A DNA stretch of 64,000 nt. It comes from Lysobacteraceae bacterium NML95-0200 (GTDB taxonomy: Bacteria > Pseudomonadota > Gammaproteobacteria > Xanthomonadales > Xanthomonadaceae). The first letter of the stretch is position 1. Every line of letters begins with the position of its first letter. Under the pieces are notes generated by a model that saw only the letters and a list, made by a program, of their open reading frames with translations, was not told the DNA's origin and did not search any database. Location of the stretch: NCBI GenBank assembly GCA_002798255.1, contig NWQQ01000006.1, positions 1-64,000 of the forward strand. Reading direction: 5' to 3'. The translations under genes were made by a program, and so were the position numbers. Below, piece after piece: positions 27,957 to 36,008 of this stretch.

Positions 27957-28703
27957 ATGAAGATTCTTGTTGCATACAAGCGGGTCATCGATTCCGATGT
28001 CCGCGTACAGGTCAAGCCGGATAACAGCGGTGTCGTCAGTGAAGGCGTCAAACTCTCGGCCAACCCGTTCGACGATATCGCCCTGGAAGAAGCCCTGCGC
28101 CTGCGCGACAAAGGCATCGCCAGCGAAGTGGTGGTTGCGACCATCGCCCCGGCCGATGCCCAACCGCATCTGCGCAATGGTTTGGCCATGGGCGCCAACC
28201 GCGCCGTGCATGTGGTGTCCGACCAGCCAGTACAGCCACTGACTGCCGCGCGCGTACTGCTGAAGCTGGTCGAAAAAGAACAACCCGACATCGTGCTGAT
28301 GGGCAAGCAGGCGATTGACGATGACGCCAGCCAGACCGGGCAGATGCTGGCCACCCTATGGCAGCGCCCGCAGGCCACTTTTGCCAGTCAGGTGGCAGTC
28401 GCCGATGGCAAGGCCACCGTGGTGCGCGAAGTCGATGCCGGCCTGGAAACCTTGGAAGTCGATCTGCCGGCGGTCATCACCACCGACCTGCGCCTCAACA
28501 AGCCGCGCTTCATCAAGCTACCGGACATCATGAAGGCCAAAAGCAAGCCACTGGAAACCATCGCCCTGGCCGACCTTGGCGTGAGCAGCGCCGATACACT
28601 GAAGACCACCCACTATGCCGCGCCCGCACAGCGCAGCCGTGGTGTGATGGTCAAAGACGCCGCAGAACTTGTCGCCAAACTCAAAGAAAAGGGGTTGCTG
28701 TAA
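27957..28703 (+). CDS. etfB: Electron transfer flavoprotein beta subunit
   Basis: This 248-aa subunit pairs with EtfA to carry electrons from acyl-CoA dehydrogenases (such as the FadE in this window) to the quinone pool through ETF:quinone oxidoreductase. Signatures: ILVAYKRVIDSDVRVQVKPD, NPFDDIALEEALRLRD, VLMGKQAIDDDASQTGQMLA and the C-terminal LETIALADLGV. The stop TAA shares its last base with the etfA ATG. Confidence 0.97.
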   Translation: MKILVAYKRVIDSDVRVQVKPDNSGVVSEGVKLSANPFDDIALEEALRLRDKGIASEVVVATIAPADAQPHLRNGLAMGANRAVHVVSDQPVQPLTAARVLLKLVEKEQPDIVLMGKQAIDDDASQTGQMLATLWQRPQATFASQVAVADGKATVVREVDAGLETLEVDLPAVITTDLRLNKPRFIKLPDIMKAKSKPLETIALADLGVSSADTLKTTHYAAPAQRSRGVMVKDAAELVAKLKEKGLL

Positions 28704-29662
28704 TGAGCAAGGTATTGATTATTGCCGAACATCTGGATGGACAACTGAATGCCGCCACCGGTAAATGCGTCAGCGCTGCCAGGGCACTGAACCCCGAAGC
28801 CATCGACATCGTGGTACTGGCGGCCGACCCGGCTGTCGTGGCCGCACAAGCTGCGCAAATCGAGGGCGTCAGCCGCGTACTGGCGATTGCCAATCCGGCC
28901 AACCAAAACGCCATTGCACAGGTGCTGGCACCACAAGTGGCCGAAGTGGCCAAGAGCTATAGCCATGTGTTTGGCCCCAGCACCACCTTCGGCAAAGACC
29001 TGATGCCCTGTGTTGCGGCTCTGCTTGGCGTGGCACAAGTCTCCGACCTGATGGCGGTGGACGGCTCCTACCGCTTCAAGCGCCCGATGTATGCCGGCAA
29101 CGCCATTGTCAGCGTCGAAGCCCCGGCCGACCAAATTTTGGTCGCCACCGTGCGCACCGCCTCCTGGCCTGCCGCTGCCCAAGGTGGCAGTGCTGCGGTT
29201 GAAACCGTCAGCGTGAATACCGCCCTGCCCAGCCACACCCGCTTTGTAAAACTTGAAAGCGGCGCATCCGACCGCCCCGACCTGCAAAGCGCCCGCCGCG
29301 TAGTGTCTGGTGGTCGCGGCGTCGGCTCGGAGGAAAACTTCCGCGTCATCTATGCGCTTGCCGACAAACTTGGCGCCGCCGTTGGTGCCTCGCGCGCTGC
29401 CGTCGATGCAGGCTATGTCCCCAATGACATGCAGGTCGGCCAAACCGGAAAAATCATCGCCCCTGAACTGTACATCGCCGTGGGCATCTCCGGCGCCATC
29501 CAGCATGTCACCGGAATCAAGGATGCAGGCACCATCGTCGCCATCAACAAAGACCCCGACGCGCCCATCTTTGAAATCGCCGATGTTGGTCTGGTAGGGG
29601 ATTTGTTCCAAATTTTGCAAGAGCTGGAGGTGCAAATCCAAAAAGAACTCAACCCCCAATAA
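28703..29662 (+). CDS. etfA: Electron transfer flavoprotein alpha subunit
   Basis: This 319-aa subunit binds FAD. The C-terminal FAD domain is complete: [50 protein letters not shown] and [19 protein letters not shown]. The start at 28703 overlaps etfB by 1 nt. In Xanthomonas the LPS O-antigen cluster begins beyond etfA; here an IS5-family element starts 26 bp after the etfA stop. Confidence 0.97.
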   Translation: MSKVLIIAEHLDGQLNAATGKCVSAARALNPEAIDIVVLAADPAVVAAQAAQIEGVSRVLAIANPANQNAIAQVLAPQVAEVAKSYSHVFGPSTTFGKDLMPCVAALLGVAQVSDLMAVDGSYRFKRPMYAGNAIVSVEAPADQILVATVRTASWPAAAQGGSAAVETVSVNTALPSHTRFVKLESGASDRPDLQSARRVVSGGRGVGSEENFRVIYALADKLGAAVGASRAAVDAGYVPNDMQVGQTGKIIAPELYIAVGISGAIQHVTGIKDAGTIVAINKDPDAPIFEIADVGLVGDLFQILQELEVQIQKELNPQ

Positions 29663-29688
29663 GAAGGGCTCGTCATCAAATCAAGTTA

Positions 29689-30563
29689 GAGCGTGTTATG
29701 CACTTTTCCGAGTGATGGATTGGGTTTTGGGTACAGTACCGACATGTCCCGCAAGCCTTACCCCAGTGATGTCAGCGACGAAGAATGGAGCTTTGTCGCA
29801 CCCTACCTCATCTTGATGGCTCAAGATGCGCCGCAGCGTCAGCACGATCTGCGTGAAGTGTTCAATGCGCTGCGTTGGTTGGTACGTGCAGGCGCCCCCT
29901 GGCGCATGCTGCCCAATGACCTGCCACCGTGGGAAGCTGTGTATCAGCAAAGCAGGCGCTGGCTGGATGCAGGTTGTTTCGAAGCCATCGTCTCGGATCT
30001 GCGCTCCATCATTCGAGTCGCCCAAGGTCGGCAGGGGCAGCCAAGCGCTATGGCCATCGATGGCCGCACCCTGCAATCCAGTTGCGAGAGTGGAGCTCGG
30101 GCTGGCTATGACGGCTACAAGCGCCGCAAAGGCTCCAAGGTGCACATGGCTGTGGACACGCTGGGGCATTTGCTGGCCTTGCATGTCACGCCCGCCAACG
30201 CGCAGGAGCGCGATCAAGTCGATGCGCTGTGCCAGGCGGTGCAACAGGCAACGGGAAAGCGCGTGCGCAAGGCTTGGGCAGATCAAGGCTACACGGGGCA
30301 AAAAGCCCGGGATGCGGCGGCGCAAAACGGCATTGCCCTGGAGGTGGTGAAGTTGCGCGAAGCGAAAAAGGGGTTTGTTCTGCTGCCAAGGCGCTGGGTG
30401 GTGGAACGCAGCTTTGGCTGGCTTGCCCGCTTCAGGCGCCTGTCCCGTGATTACGAACGATTGCCGGACGTGCTGGGGGGATTGCACTTTGTGGTCTTCG
30501 CCATTCTCATGTTACCCAATGCCATGCCCTTGATTCGATTGGCACAAAGTTCATAACACGCTC
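29689..30563 (+). mobile_element. IS5-family insertion sequence, 875 bp, intact
   Basis: Terminal inverted repeats start GAGCGTGTTATG at both ends (left 29689-29706, right 30546-30563) and match at 17 of 18 positions. A TA dinucleotide flanks each end (29687-29688 and 30564-30565), the likely target duplication. One uninterrupted transposase frame lies inside. The right end falls on the stop codon of the neighbouring L,D-transpeptidase gene. Both repeats are nearly identical and the frame is open, so the copy is probably recent and active. Confidence 0.92.
29744..30556 (+). CDS. IS5-family DDE transposase
   Basis: This 270-aa transposase (ATG at 29744; a GTG at 29693 would add 17 residues) begins MSRKPYPSDVSDEEW, typical of IS5 members. 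The DDE residues are visible: first Asp in AMAIDGRT, second in WADQGYTG and Glu in RRWVVERSFGW, followed by the usual R-rich end. It catalyses cut-and-paste movement of the element. The stop codon lies in the right inverted repeat. Confidence 0.93.
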   Translation: MSRKPYPSDVSDEEWSFVAPYLILMAQDAPQRQHDLREVFNALRWLVRAGAPWRMLPNDLPPWEAVYQQSRRWLDAGCFEAIVSDLRSIIRVAQGRQGQPSAMAIDGRTLQSSCESGARAGYDGYKRRKGSKVHMAVDTLGHLLALHVTPANAQERDQVDALCQAVQQATGKRVRKAWADQGYTGQKARDAAAQNGIALEVVKLREAKKGFVLLPRRWVVERSFGWLARFRRLSRDYERLPDVLGGLHFVVFAILMLPNAMPLIRLAQSS

Positions 30564-31705
30564 TAAGGAATCAAGCTCACCGGGGTACCTTGTGAAACGG
30601 CACTGGACACTTGCAGTACCGACCAGTTGGTCATGCGGATGCAGCCATTGGAGTGGCTCTTGCTGATGTTACCGGGTTCGGGGGTGCCGTGAATGCCGTA
30701 GTGCGGTTTGGACAGTCCCATCCACATCACTCCGACCGGGCTGTTGGGGCCGGGCGGCAGGGTGGCACGCGGGCCGGGGGCGGCGCCTTTGAACAGCGCC
30801 GGGTTGTAGTTGTAATGCGGGTTGCGCGCCACGCTGCGCAGTTCCCACTGGCCGATGGGCAGCGGGTCGCGCTCGCTGCCGGTGCTGACCGGGAACTGGG
30901 CATAGACCTTGCCCTCGTGGTTGATGAGCATCAGCAGTTTGGCCGCATCCGACACCACAATCCGGGTGGCCTGCGGCAGTGCCGGAATATCCAGCACATT
31001 CGGCACGATGATTTGCGCGCCCGCGCGGCTCATGTCCACACCGGGGTTCAATGCTTGCAGGGCGGCGGGGCGGATGTGGAATTTCTCGCCCAGGGCTTCC
31101 AGCACGTTGTTATAGGACAGTGCCGGGAGTTTGGCCTTGCCATACATGCTGCCCGGAATCGGGCGGAACGGGCCCTTCACATCCTGCTCAGTCAGCACAT
31201 AGTGCTGCAAGGCCGGGCCATATTTTTCCAGCGCCGCCCAGGTGTCTTCATCCAGCCGCCCGCTTACCGGCAACCCGGCAAGCCGCTGGAAGCCGCCAAT
31301 GGCGCGCACGGTATTGGTGCCGCTGCGGCCATCTATTTCGCCGGGCGATACCCAGGCTCTATCCATCAATACCTGCGCCCGCAGCAGGCCGATAAAGCCT
31401 TCGCGTTCATTGCGGATGTCTGCCGCCATCGGCACTGGCGGTGGCAGTGGCGGCTCGGCCTGTTGCAGCGATTGCGCATCACGCTCAGGCAGCGGCACCT
31501 CGTCCTGGGAGAGCACCTGCGCCTCAGGCTCGGGCGCCACGGCATCTTCGGGCGGCAGCGGCTCGGGCTCTGGCTCCGGTTCGGACGGCAGCGATGGCGG
31601 CGGCATTGGCTGCATCGGAACCGGGGTTTGTGCAGCCGCCGGAAGCTGCGGCGAGGCCAGCAGCGCCGCCAGTGCCACGCTGAAAATACGGATGAATGAA
31701 AACAT
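30563..31705 (-). CDS. L,D-transpeptidase (YkuD domain) with Pro/Glu-rich linker
   Basis: This 380-aa exported enzyme would form 3-3 peptidoglycan cross-links or anchor proteins to the wall. A signal peptide (MFSFIRIFSVALAALLA) is followed by a Pro/Glu-rich low-complexity stretch (about 25-90), a peptidoglycan-binding-like segment (IDGRSGTNTVRAIGGFQ) and a YkuD domain. The active-site motif is SNGCIRM with Cys355, after HYGIHGTPEP. The start at 31705 has GGAGAGGG upstream. Its TAG stop is formed by the IS end plus the TA target; without the IS it would be TAA, so the protein is unchanged. Confidence 0.92.
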   Translation of the reverse strand: MFSFIRIFSVALAALLASPQLPAAAQTPVPMQPMPPPSLPSEPEPEPEPLPPEDAVAPEPEAQVLSQDEVPLPERDAQSLQQAEPPLPPPVPMAADIRNEREGFIGLLRAQVLMDRAWVSPGEIDGRSGTNTVRAIGGFQRLAGLPVSGRLDEDTWAALEKYGPALQHYVLTEQDVKGPFRPIPGSMYGKAKLPALSYNNVLEALGEKFHIRPAALQALNPGVDMSRAGAQIIVPNVLDIPALPQATRIVVSDAAKLLMLINHEGKVYAQFPVSTGSERDPLPIGQWELRSVARNPHYNYNPALFKGAAPGPRATLPPGPNSPVGVMWMGLSKPHYGIHGTPEPGNISKSHSNGCIRMTNWSVLQVSSAVSQGTPVSLIP

Positions 31706-31832
31706 CAAGTCCCTCTCCAAGGATAGGCATCCTGCCAGGCAGTTGATGCGAATGATACGGCGAAAACGGATTTGTCGGCCAAGGCCGCGCGCCGTATCCT
31801 GTCACGCAGTTTGACTACTGAATCTGAACGCC

Positions 31833-32069
31833 ATGTCCGACACCCCACCCGACCGTCTCAGCAACGACCCGCGCAGCAAGTTTTACGATTCGTCCCTGCT
31901 GGAGCGCGGCATTGGCATCCGTTTCAACGGTGAGGAGCGCAACAATGTCGAGGAATACTGCATCAGCGAGGGCTGGATTCGCGTCGCCGCTGGCCGTGCA
32001 CTGGATCGTCGTGGCCAGCCGATGACCCTCAAGCTCAGGGGTACGGTAGAGGCTTATTTTCGTAGCTGA
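31833..32069 (+). CDS. DUF3297 family small protein
   Basis: This 78-aa soluble protein begins MSDTPPDRLSNDPRSKFYD and contains GIGIRFNGEERNNVEEYC and RRGQPMTLKLRGTVEAYF, the whole length of the DUF3297 family. The function is unknown; the family is widespread in proteobacteria. It is convergent with xerC, the stops being 1 bp apart. Confidence 0.88.
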   Translation: MSDTPPDRLSNDPRSKFYDSSLLERGIGIRFNGEERNNVEEYCISEGWIRVAAGRALDRRGQPMTLKLRGTVEAYFRS

Positions 32070-32070
32070 T

Positions 32071-32961
32071 TCAATCGGCACCTGATTTCTTGCGGCGCGC
32101 GCGCGGATGCGCGCCGTCGTAAACCCTGGACAGGTGCTGAAAGTCCAGATGGGTATAAATCTGGGTGGCGGCAATATCCGCATGCCCCAGCAGTTCTTGC
32201 ACGCCACGCAAATCACCGGAGGACTCCAGCACATGCGTGGCAAAGCTATGCCGCAGCAAATGCGGATGCACGCGCTTGTAAATGCCCTGACGCGGCGCCA
32301 GTTGCTTGATGCGCAGCTGCACCGCGCGCTGGCTGATGGGCTTGCCAGCATTGCGCCCTGGAAAAACCGGATTATCCGGCGCGCCTTGCGATTCGGCCTG
32401 CCATTGCTGCAAAGCCTTGCAGGCATAAGAGCCGACCGGCACGATGCGCTCACGGCTGCCTTTGCCCAGCACTTGCACAAGACCCTGGGCAAAATCCAGA
32501 TCACGCCAGCGCAGCGCGCACAATTCCGAAAGGCGCAGGCCGGAGGAATAAAACAGCTCCAGCATCGCCCGGTCTCGCGTGCCCAGCGGCGCATCCTGTG
32601 GCACTTCCACCAGCTTCATCGCCTCGTCCACATCCAGCACCTGCGGCAGTTTGCGCGCCGCCTTGGGGGCGCGAATGCCGGCTGCCGGATTGCGCGCCAG
32701 ATGGCCGTTTTTCAGCATCCATGCAAAAAAGCTGCGACAGGCCGAGAGCCTTCTCTGCACGCTTCTGGCGGAAAGCCCGTGACGATGCTGGTGGGCGATA
32801 AAGGCGCGGATATGCTCGCCATCAAGCGCCGCCACATCGCTGATGGATTGCTGCTCGCACCACTGCTGCAAGGCCGCCAGGTCATGGCGATAGGCATCCA
32901 GCGTATGTACCGACATGCGCCGCTCGACTTCCAGATGCGCAAGGAAACTGGCGATATTCAT
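32071..32961 (-). CDS. xerC: Tyrosine recombinase XerC
   Basis: This 296-aa recombinase resolves chromosome dimers at dif together with XerD. The N-terminal core-binding domain begins FLAHLEVERRMS; the catalytic domain has LFYSSGLRLSELCALRW (first Arg), HLLRHSFATHVLES (His-x-x-Arg), LLGHADIAATQIY with nucleophile Tyr269. Location after lptM-dapF-DUF484 identifies it as XerC rather than XerD. It lies 18 nt after the DUF484 gene. Confidence 0.96.
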   Translation of the reverse strand: MNIASFLAHLEVERRMSVHTLDAYRHDLAALQQWCEQQSISDVAALDGEHIRAFIAHQHRHGLSARSVQRRLSACRSFFAWMLKNGHLARNPAAGIRAPKAARKLPQVLDVDEAMKLVEVPQDAPLGTRDRAMLELFYSSGLRLSELCALRWRDLDFAQGLVQVLGKGSRERIVPVGSYACKALQQWQAESQGAPDNPVFPGRNAGKPISQRAVQLRIKQLAPRQGIYKRVHPHLLRHSFATHVLESSGDLRGVQELLGHADIAATQIYTHLDFQHLSRVYDGAHPRARRKKSGAD

Positions 32962-32979
32962 GACCCGGGTTGCAAACCC

Positions 32980-33660
32980 TTATGCCGCCGCCTGCCATCT
33001 GCCCAGCGCCGCCGCAAAGGCCTCGCCCATCATCCGCAAGAACAGCGTGCCCATGCCGGGGAAAAAGCGGTTAGGCTCACGGCTGCCAACGGCAATCAGG
33101 CCAATCCCCGGCAAGGCCAGCAGGGCGCTGGACTGCACTTCGCCCGCCGCATCGGCATACAGCAGCTTGTTTTTATCCGGGTTCAGCCGTCCGCATAGAG
33201 GCTCGCCACTGGCCAGCACATCGCGGAAGGGTTGCAGCGCCTCGTCACTTTCTGGCAGATAGCGCAGCCATTCGCTTTCCTGCAAATCCTCCACTCTGGA
33301 GAACAGCACCAAGCGCACCAGGTCGCCCTGAAAATCTTCGGTAAGACTGGCCGCCATCGCCTGCACGGTGTCGGCGGCACTGCGCTGCGCCATCAAGGCC
33401 AGCGTGAGCTGATGGGTACGCACCGCCAGGCGCTCGTTTTCTTGCGCATTGGCAAACAGCTCATGCAGACGGCGGTTCAACTCGCGGTTCTTGTCGCGCA
33501 GCACATCCAGCTGGTAGCTGGCCAGCGAGGCCGTACCGCCATTTTGCCGCGGCACGGTCAGAATCATGGCAAGGTCAGGAAACTGGCGCAGAAAATCAGG
33601 ATGGCGGCGCAACCAGGCGGCGACTTCATGACCGCCGGACTTTTCTTCTTGATGACTCAT
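32980..33660 (-). CDS. DUF484 family protein
   Basis: This 226-aa protein has the DUF484 arrangement: an N-terminal EVAAWLRRHPDFLRQFPDL, a coiled-coil-like stretch (LDVLRDKNRELNRRLHELF) and a GAF-like C-terminal domain. The function is not known, but it is almost always found between dapF and xerC. The start at 33660 (MSHQEEK) overlaps the dapF stop (ATGA), so a longer frame running into dapF is rejected. Confidence 0.92.
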   Translation of the reverse strand: MSHQEEKSGGHEVAAWLRRHPDFLRQFPDLAMILTVPRQNGGTASLASYQLDVLRDKNRELNRRLHELFANAQENERLAVRTHQLTLALMAQRSAADTVQAMAASLTEDFQGDLVRLVLFSRVEDLQESEWLRYLPESDEALQPFRDVLASGEPLCGRLNPDKNKLLYADAAGEVQSSALLALPGIGLIAVGSREPNRFFPGMGTLFLRMMGEAFAAALGRWQAAA

Positions 33661-34511
33661 GCAGCAACAGACTCCATAAAACGGGCATCGGTGACACCCT
33701 GATAAACAAATGTGGCCGGGCCTTGCATCAAAATCCCGCTGCAAGCATCCGGCCACTCGATATGCAATAGGCCGCCGGGCAAATCCACCTGCACGCGACG
33801 CGCAATACGCCCGCGCCGCATCAGGATGGCCGCCGCCGCGCAGGCGCCACTGCCGCAGGCCAGGGTTTCTCCGGCACCGCGCTCGTAAACGCGCAGGGCG
33901 ATATGCGCCGGGCTCAATACTTCAGCAAAACCGACATTGACCGAATCCGGAAAGTAATCGCTAGCCTGCAAGGCATGTGCAGTGGGCGCGATATCCAGAC
34001 ACGCAAGCCCGGTGACTTCCAGCAAGGCATGCGGGTTGCCCATCGAGGCGGCGCCAATGCGGTAACTTGCGCCGCCGATTTCGAGCGCATATTCATGCGC
34101 GGCATTCGCAAAGCCCTGCAGCGGAATATCCGCGGGTGCAAAACGCGGAACGCCCATGTCGATACGCCACTGCCCATCGGCCATGCGCTCAGCCCGATGC
34201 AGGCCGGCGGGGGATTCCAGCAGCAACGCTGTAGCGGCCGTGCCGGTTTGCCGTGCATACCACGCGGCCACACAGCGCGCGCCATTGCCGCACTGCCCGG
34301 CCAGGCTGCCATCGGCATTCCAGATGCGATAGCGCACATCCGCTTTGGGCGATGTCGGCGGCTCGATGGTCAGAATCTGGTCACAGCCCACGCCACGCTG
34401 CCGGTCGGCCAGCATGCGGCAAAACGCAGCACCAGGTTCAGCTTGACCGGCGCGCAAGTCCAGCACGACAAAATCATTGCCCGCGCCGTGCATTTTGCAA
34501 AAAGCCTGCAT
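33657..34511 (-). CDS. dapF: Diaminopimelate epimerase
   Basis: This 284-aa enzyme converts LL- to meso-diaminopimelate for lysine and peptidoglycan. Both catalytic cysteines are present: GQCGNGARCVAAW and ETLACGSGACAAAA. The N terminus CKMHGAGNDFVVLDLR is standard. It overlaps DUF484 by 4 bp and starts 3 nt after the lptM stop. Confidence 0.97.
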   Translation of the reverse strand: MQAFCKMHGAGNDFVVLDLRAGQAEPGAAFCRMLADRQRGVGCDQILTIEPPTSPKADVRYRIWNADGSLAGQCGNGARCVAAWYARQTGTAATALLLESPAGLHRAERMADGQWRIDMGVPRFAPADIPLQGFANAAHEYALEIGGASYRIGAASMGNPHALLEVTGLACLDIAPTAHALQASDYFPDSVNVGFAEVLSPAHIALRVYERGAGETLACGSGACAAAAILMRRGRIARRVQVDLPGGLLHIEWPDACSGILMQGPATFVYQGVTDARFMESVAA

Positions 34512-34514
34512 GGC

Positions 34515-34682
34515 TTAGCGGCCATCCTCATCCTGGCCGGCGGCGCTATCCGGCGCGGGCGCCTGCTCTGCAGGGGCTTCCACCGGCACCGGCTTTTGCG
34601 GCAGGGTCAGCGGGCCTTTGTTGCCGCAAGCAGGCAGAACGAAAATCAGGGCGAAAGGTACAAGGCGGAAAATCTTTTTCAT
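34515..34682 (-). CDS. lptM: LptM (YifL) small lipoprotein
   Basis: A 55-codon gene easily missed by length filters. It reads MKKIFRLVPFALIFVLPAC and then GNKGPLTLPQKP, the LptM/YifL hallmark of a lipobox followed at once by CGxKGPL. The tail is Pro/Ala/Asp-rich. In E. coli LptM helps the LptD outer-membrane LPS translocon reach its correct disulfide state. Cys19 is the lipidation site. Position directly before dapF is the conserved one, and the stop is 3 nt from the dapF start. Confidence 0.92.
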   Translation of the reverse strand: MKKIFRLVPFALIFVLPACGNKGPLTLPQKPVPVEAPAEQAPAPDSAAGQDEDGR

Positions 34683-34706
34683 ATGCAGATGGTACTCAAA
34701 GCCGCC

Positions 34707-34997
34707 TTACTCGGGGCGATGCCAAAGCCAAACCGCCACAACCGCCATCACCGCAATACCGGGCAAAGCGTGCAATGGCTTGGGCAGGAGGAGCAGCATC
34801 AGCAGGGCAGAGAGCGACATCATCAACACTGCCAGCCACTTGGCTCGCCGACTGATGCGCCCCCCATCCTGCCAGTCGCGAAGAGCAGGACAAACGGCAC
34901 GGTGGGCAGGCCGGGCAGGAAGATGCCGATGATGAAGGCCAAGACTCAAATAGGCCAGCAACCACCAAAACGGGCGTGTGATGCAAGGCCGTGGCAT
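34707..34997 (-). pseudogene. ybaN: Decayed DUF454 (YbaN-type) inner-membrane protein gene
   Basis: The open frame gives RPFWWLLAYLSLGL, then out-of-family residues, then RDWQDGGRISRRAKWL and two hydrophobic helices. The missing middle appears in another minus-strand frame: positions 34878-34937 encode 20 residues including IFLPGLPTVPF, the most conserved DUF454 stretch. So a frameshift lies near 34936-34941 and frame is regained near 34876-34880. About 25 residues (the SPR..HRWL..H..FG section) are deleted at the second junction. Rejoined length is about 98 against about 120 for intact members. A working protein is unlikely. Confidence 0.82.
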
Positions 34998-35164
34998 GCG
35001 ACTCCGGGAAATACCAGCAAAGGGATGCCATTTTCACCGATTCCGGGCAGTGCGGATGCGATGAAAGCGCCGGGCGCGTCCCTCACACGGTCATCTTGCG
35101 CAAAGTCGCAACCAAAGCCCGTCACCCTGCGCGTAGTCGCTTAGGTCTTTGCGGGCGCCGCAAG

Positions 35165-35473
35165 AGATTCTGCGACGGCGCTACGCTTGCGCAGAATGAC
35201 AGGGCGATTTTGCTATTGCTCTTGCTTTTGCTTTCCTCCCTGTTCGGACGCGCCGAGTACCACAGCGACCAATGGAAGAAGGCTGGGCTTTGTTTGAGCA
35301 GCGCGAAGCGATGCGAGCTTGCTCTGCCGCCATTGGTCGCGAGGAACGCAGGGCACCTTGCGCAGCAAGGCGCGGGAACCAGGGCTGTTTTCTTTGCTTC
35401 ATCTTTGCCAACAAAGAAAGTAAGTGCGCCGCCGGGCGCAGTCCCGGCATTGAACAAACAACAGAAGCTCAAA
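35165..35473. repeat. Tandem repeat unit 1 (309 bp)
   Basis: This unit runs from the AGATTCTGCG start to the next copy. It is the more diverged of the two full units: the inner palindrome is degraded (CTTTGCCAACAAAG with unequal arms near 35405), and the leading hairpin loop differs (GACGGCGCTACGCTTG). Confidence 0.8.
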
Positions 35474-35783
35474 AGATTCTGCGATTACGCTTCGCTTGCG
35501 CAGAATGACGGCTGCCTTTGCTCTTGCTTTTGCTTTTGTCTTCCGCCCTGTTCGGACGCGCCGAGTACCGCAGCGGCCAATGGGAGAAGGCTGGGCTTTG
35601 TTTGAGCAACGCACAGCGATGCGAGTTTGCCCTGCCGCCATTGGTCGCGAGGAACGCAGGGCACCTTGCGCAGCAAGGCGCGGGAGCCAGGGCTGGTTTC
35701 TTTGCCTCCTTTCTTTGCCAGCAAAGAAAGGAGGTGCGCTGCCGGGCGCAGTCCCGGCGTTGAGAAAACATCGAAAACCCCGA
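35474..35783. repeat. Tandem repeat unit 2 (310 bp)
   Basis: This unit has an intact leading inverted repeat at 35476-35483 and 35499-35506, and the perfect 14-bp-arm palindrome at 35705-35734. The central part (GCCGAGTACC...CCAATGG...AGAAGGCTGGGCTTTG) matches unit 1 closely. Confidence 0.8.
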
Positions 35784-35963
35784 AGATTCTGCGATTACGC
35801 TTCACTTGCGCAGAATGACAGGGTGATTTTTCAGATTCGACAAGCCCCGTCGCCTTGCGCAAGCCACACCCACAACCCGTCACCCTGCGCGAAGTCGCAG
35901 GGTCTATGCAAGCTGCAAGAAAGCTCTGCAATTACTCGGCTTGGGCAGAATGCCCGCCATTTG

Positions 35964-35990
35964 AAACGCCGGGCATAAAGCCCGGCGTTT
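35964..35990 (-). terminator. Terminator after the oligopeptidase B-like gene
   Basis: An 11-bp perfect stem, AAACGCCGGGC/GCCCGGCGTTT, has a 5-nt loop. It lies 18 bp beyond the stop of the minus-strand peptidase gene. The T tract is short (TTT), so efficiency is uncertain. Confidence 0.7.
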
Positions 35991-36008
35991 GGGTCTTGCA
36001 AGGCGGCC

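Larger units (their letters stand above)
35118..35925. repeat. Repeat block: two tandem 310-bp units plus partial copies
   Basis: Unit starts share AGATTCTGCG...CGCAGAATGAC at 35165, 35474 and 35784, periods 309 and 310 bp. The first two units are full length and highly similar; the third stops after about 45 bp. Outer flanks are also related: CCCGTCACCCTGCGCG recurs at 35118 and 35877. Each unit begins with an inverted repeat (ATTCTGCG/CGCAGAAT). The second holds a long perfect palindrome at 35705-35734 (14-bp arms, CCTCCTTTCTTTGC). Short open frames cross the units on both strands but resemble each other only as DNA does, so this reads as non-coding interspersed repeat. Confidence 0.85.

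Noticed and set aside
34696-35037. A 113-codon minus-strand frame over the DUF454 remnant
   Set aside because: Its residues are Ser/Pro/Cys-rich and do not match DUF454 except as a frame shift of it; the family signal is split between the other two frames.
35165-35825. CRISPR array
   Set aside because: Units are about 310 bp and near-identical throughout, without short repeats and unique spacers; no cas genes lie nearby.
35122-35978. Several 60-160 codon frames in the repeat block
   Set aside because: They occur on both strands at once, repeat because the DNA repeats, and lack start signals or conserved domains.
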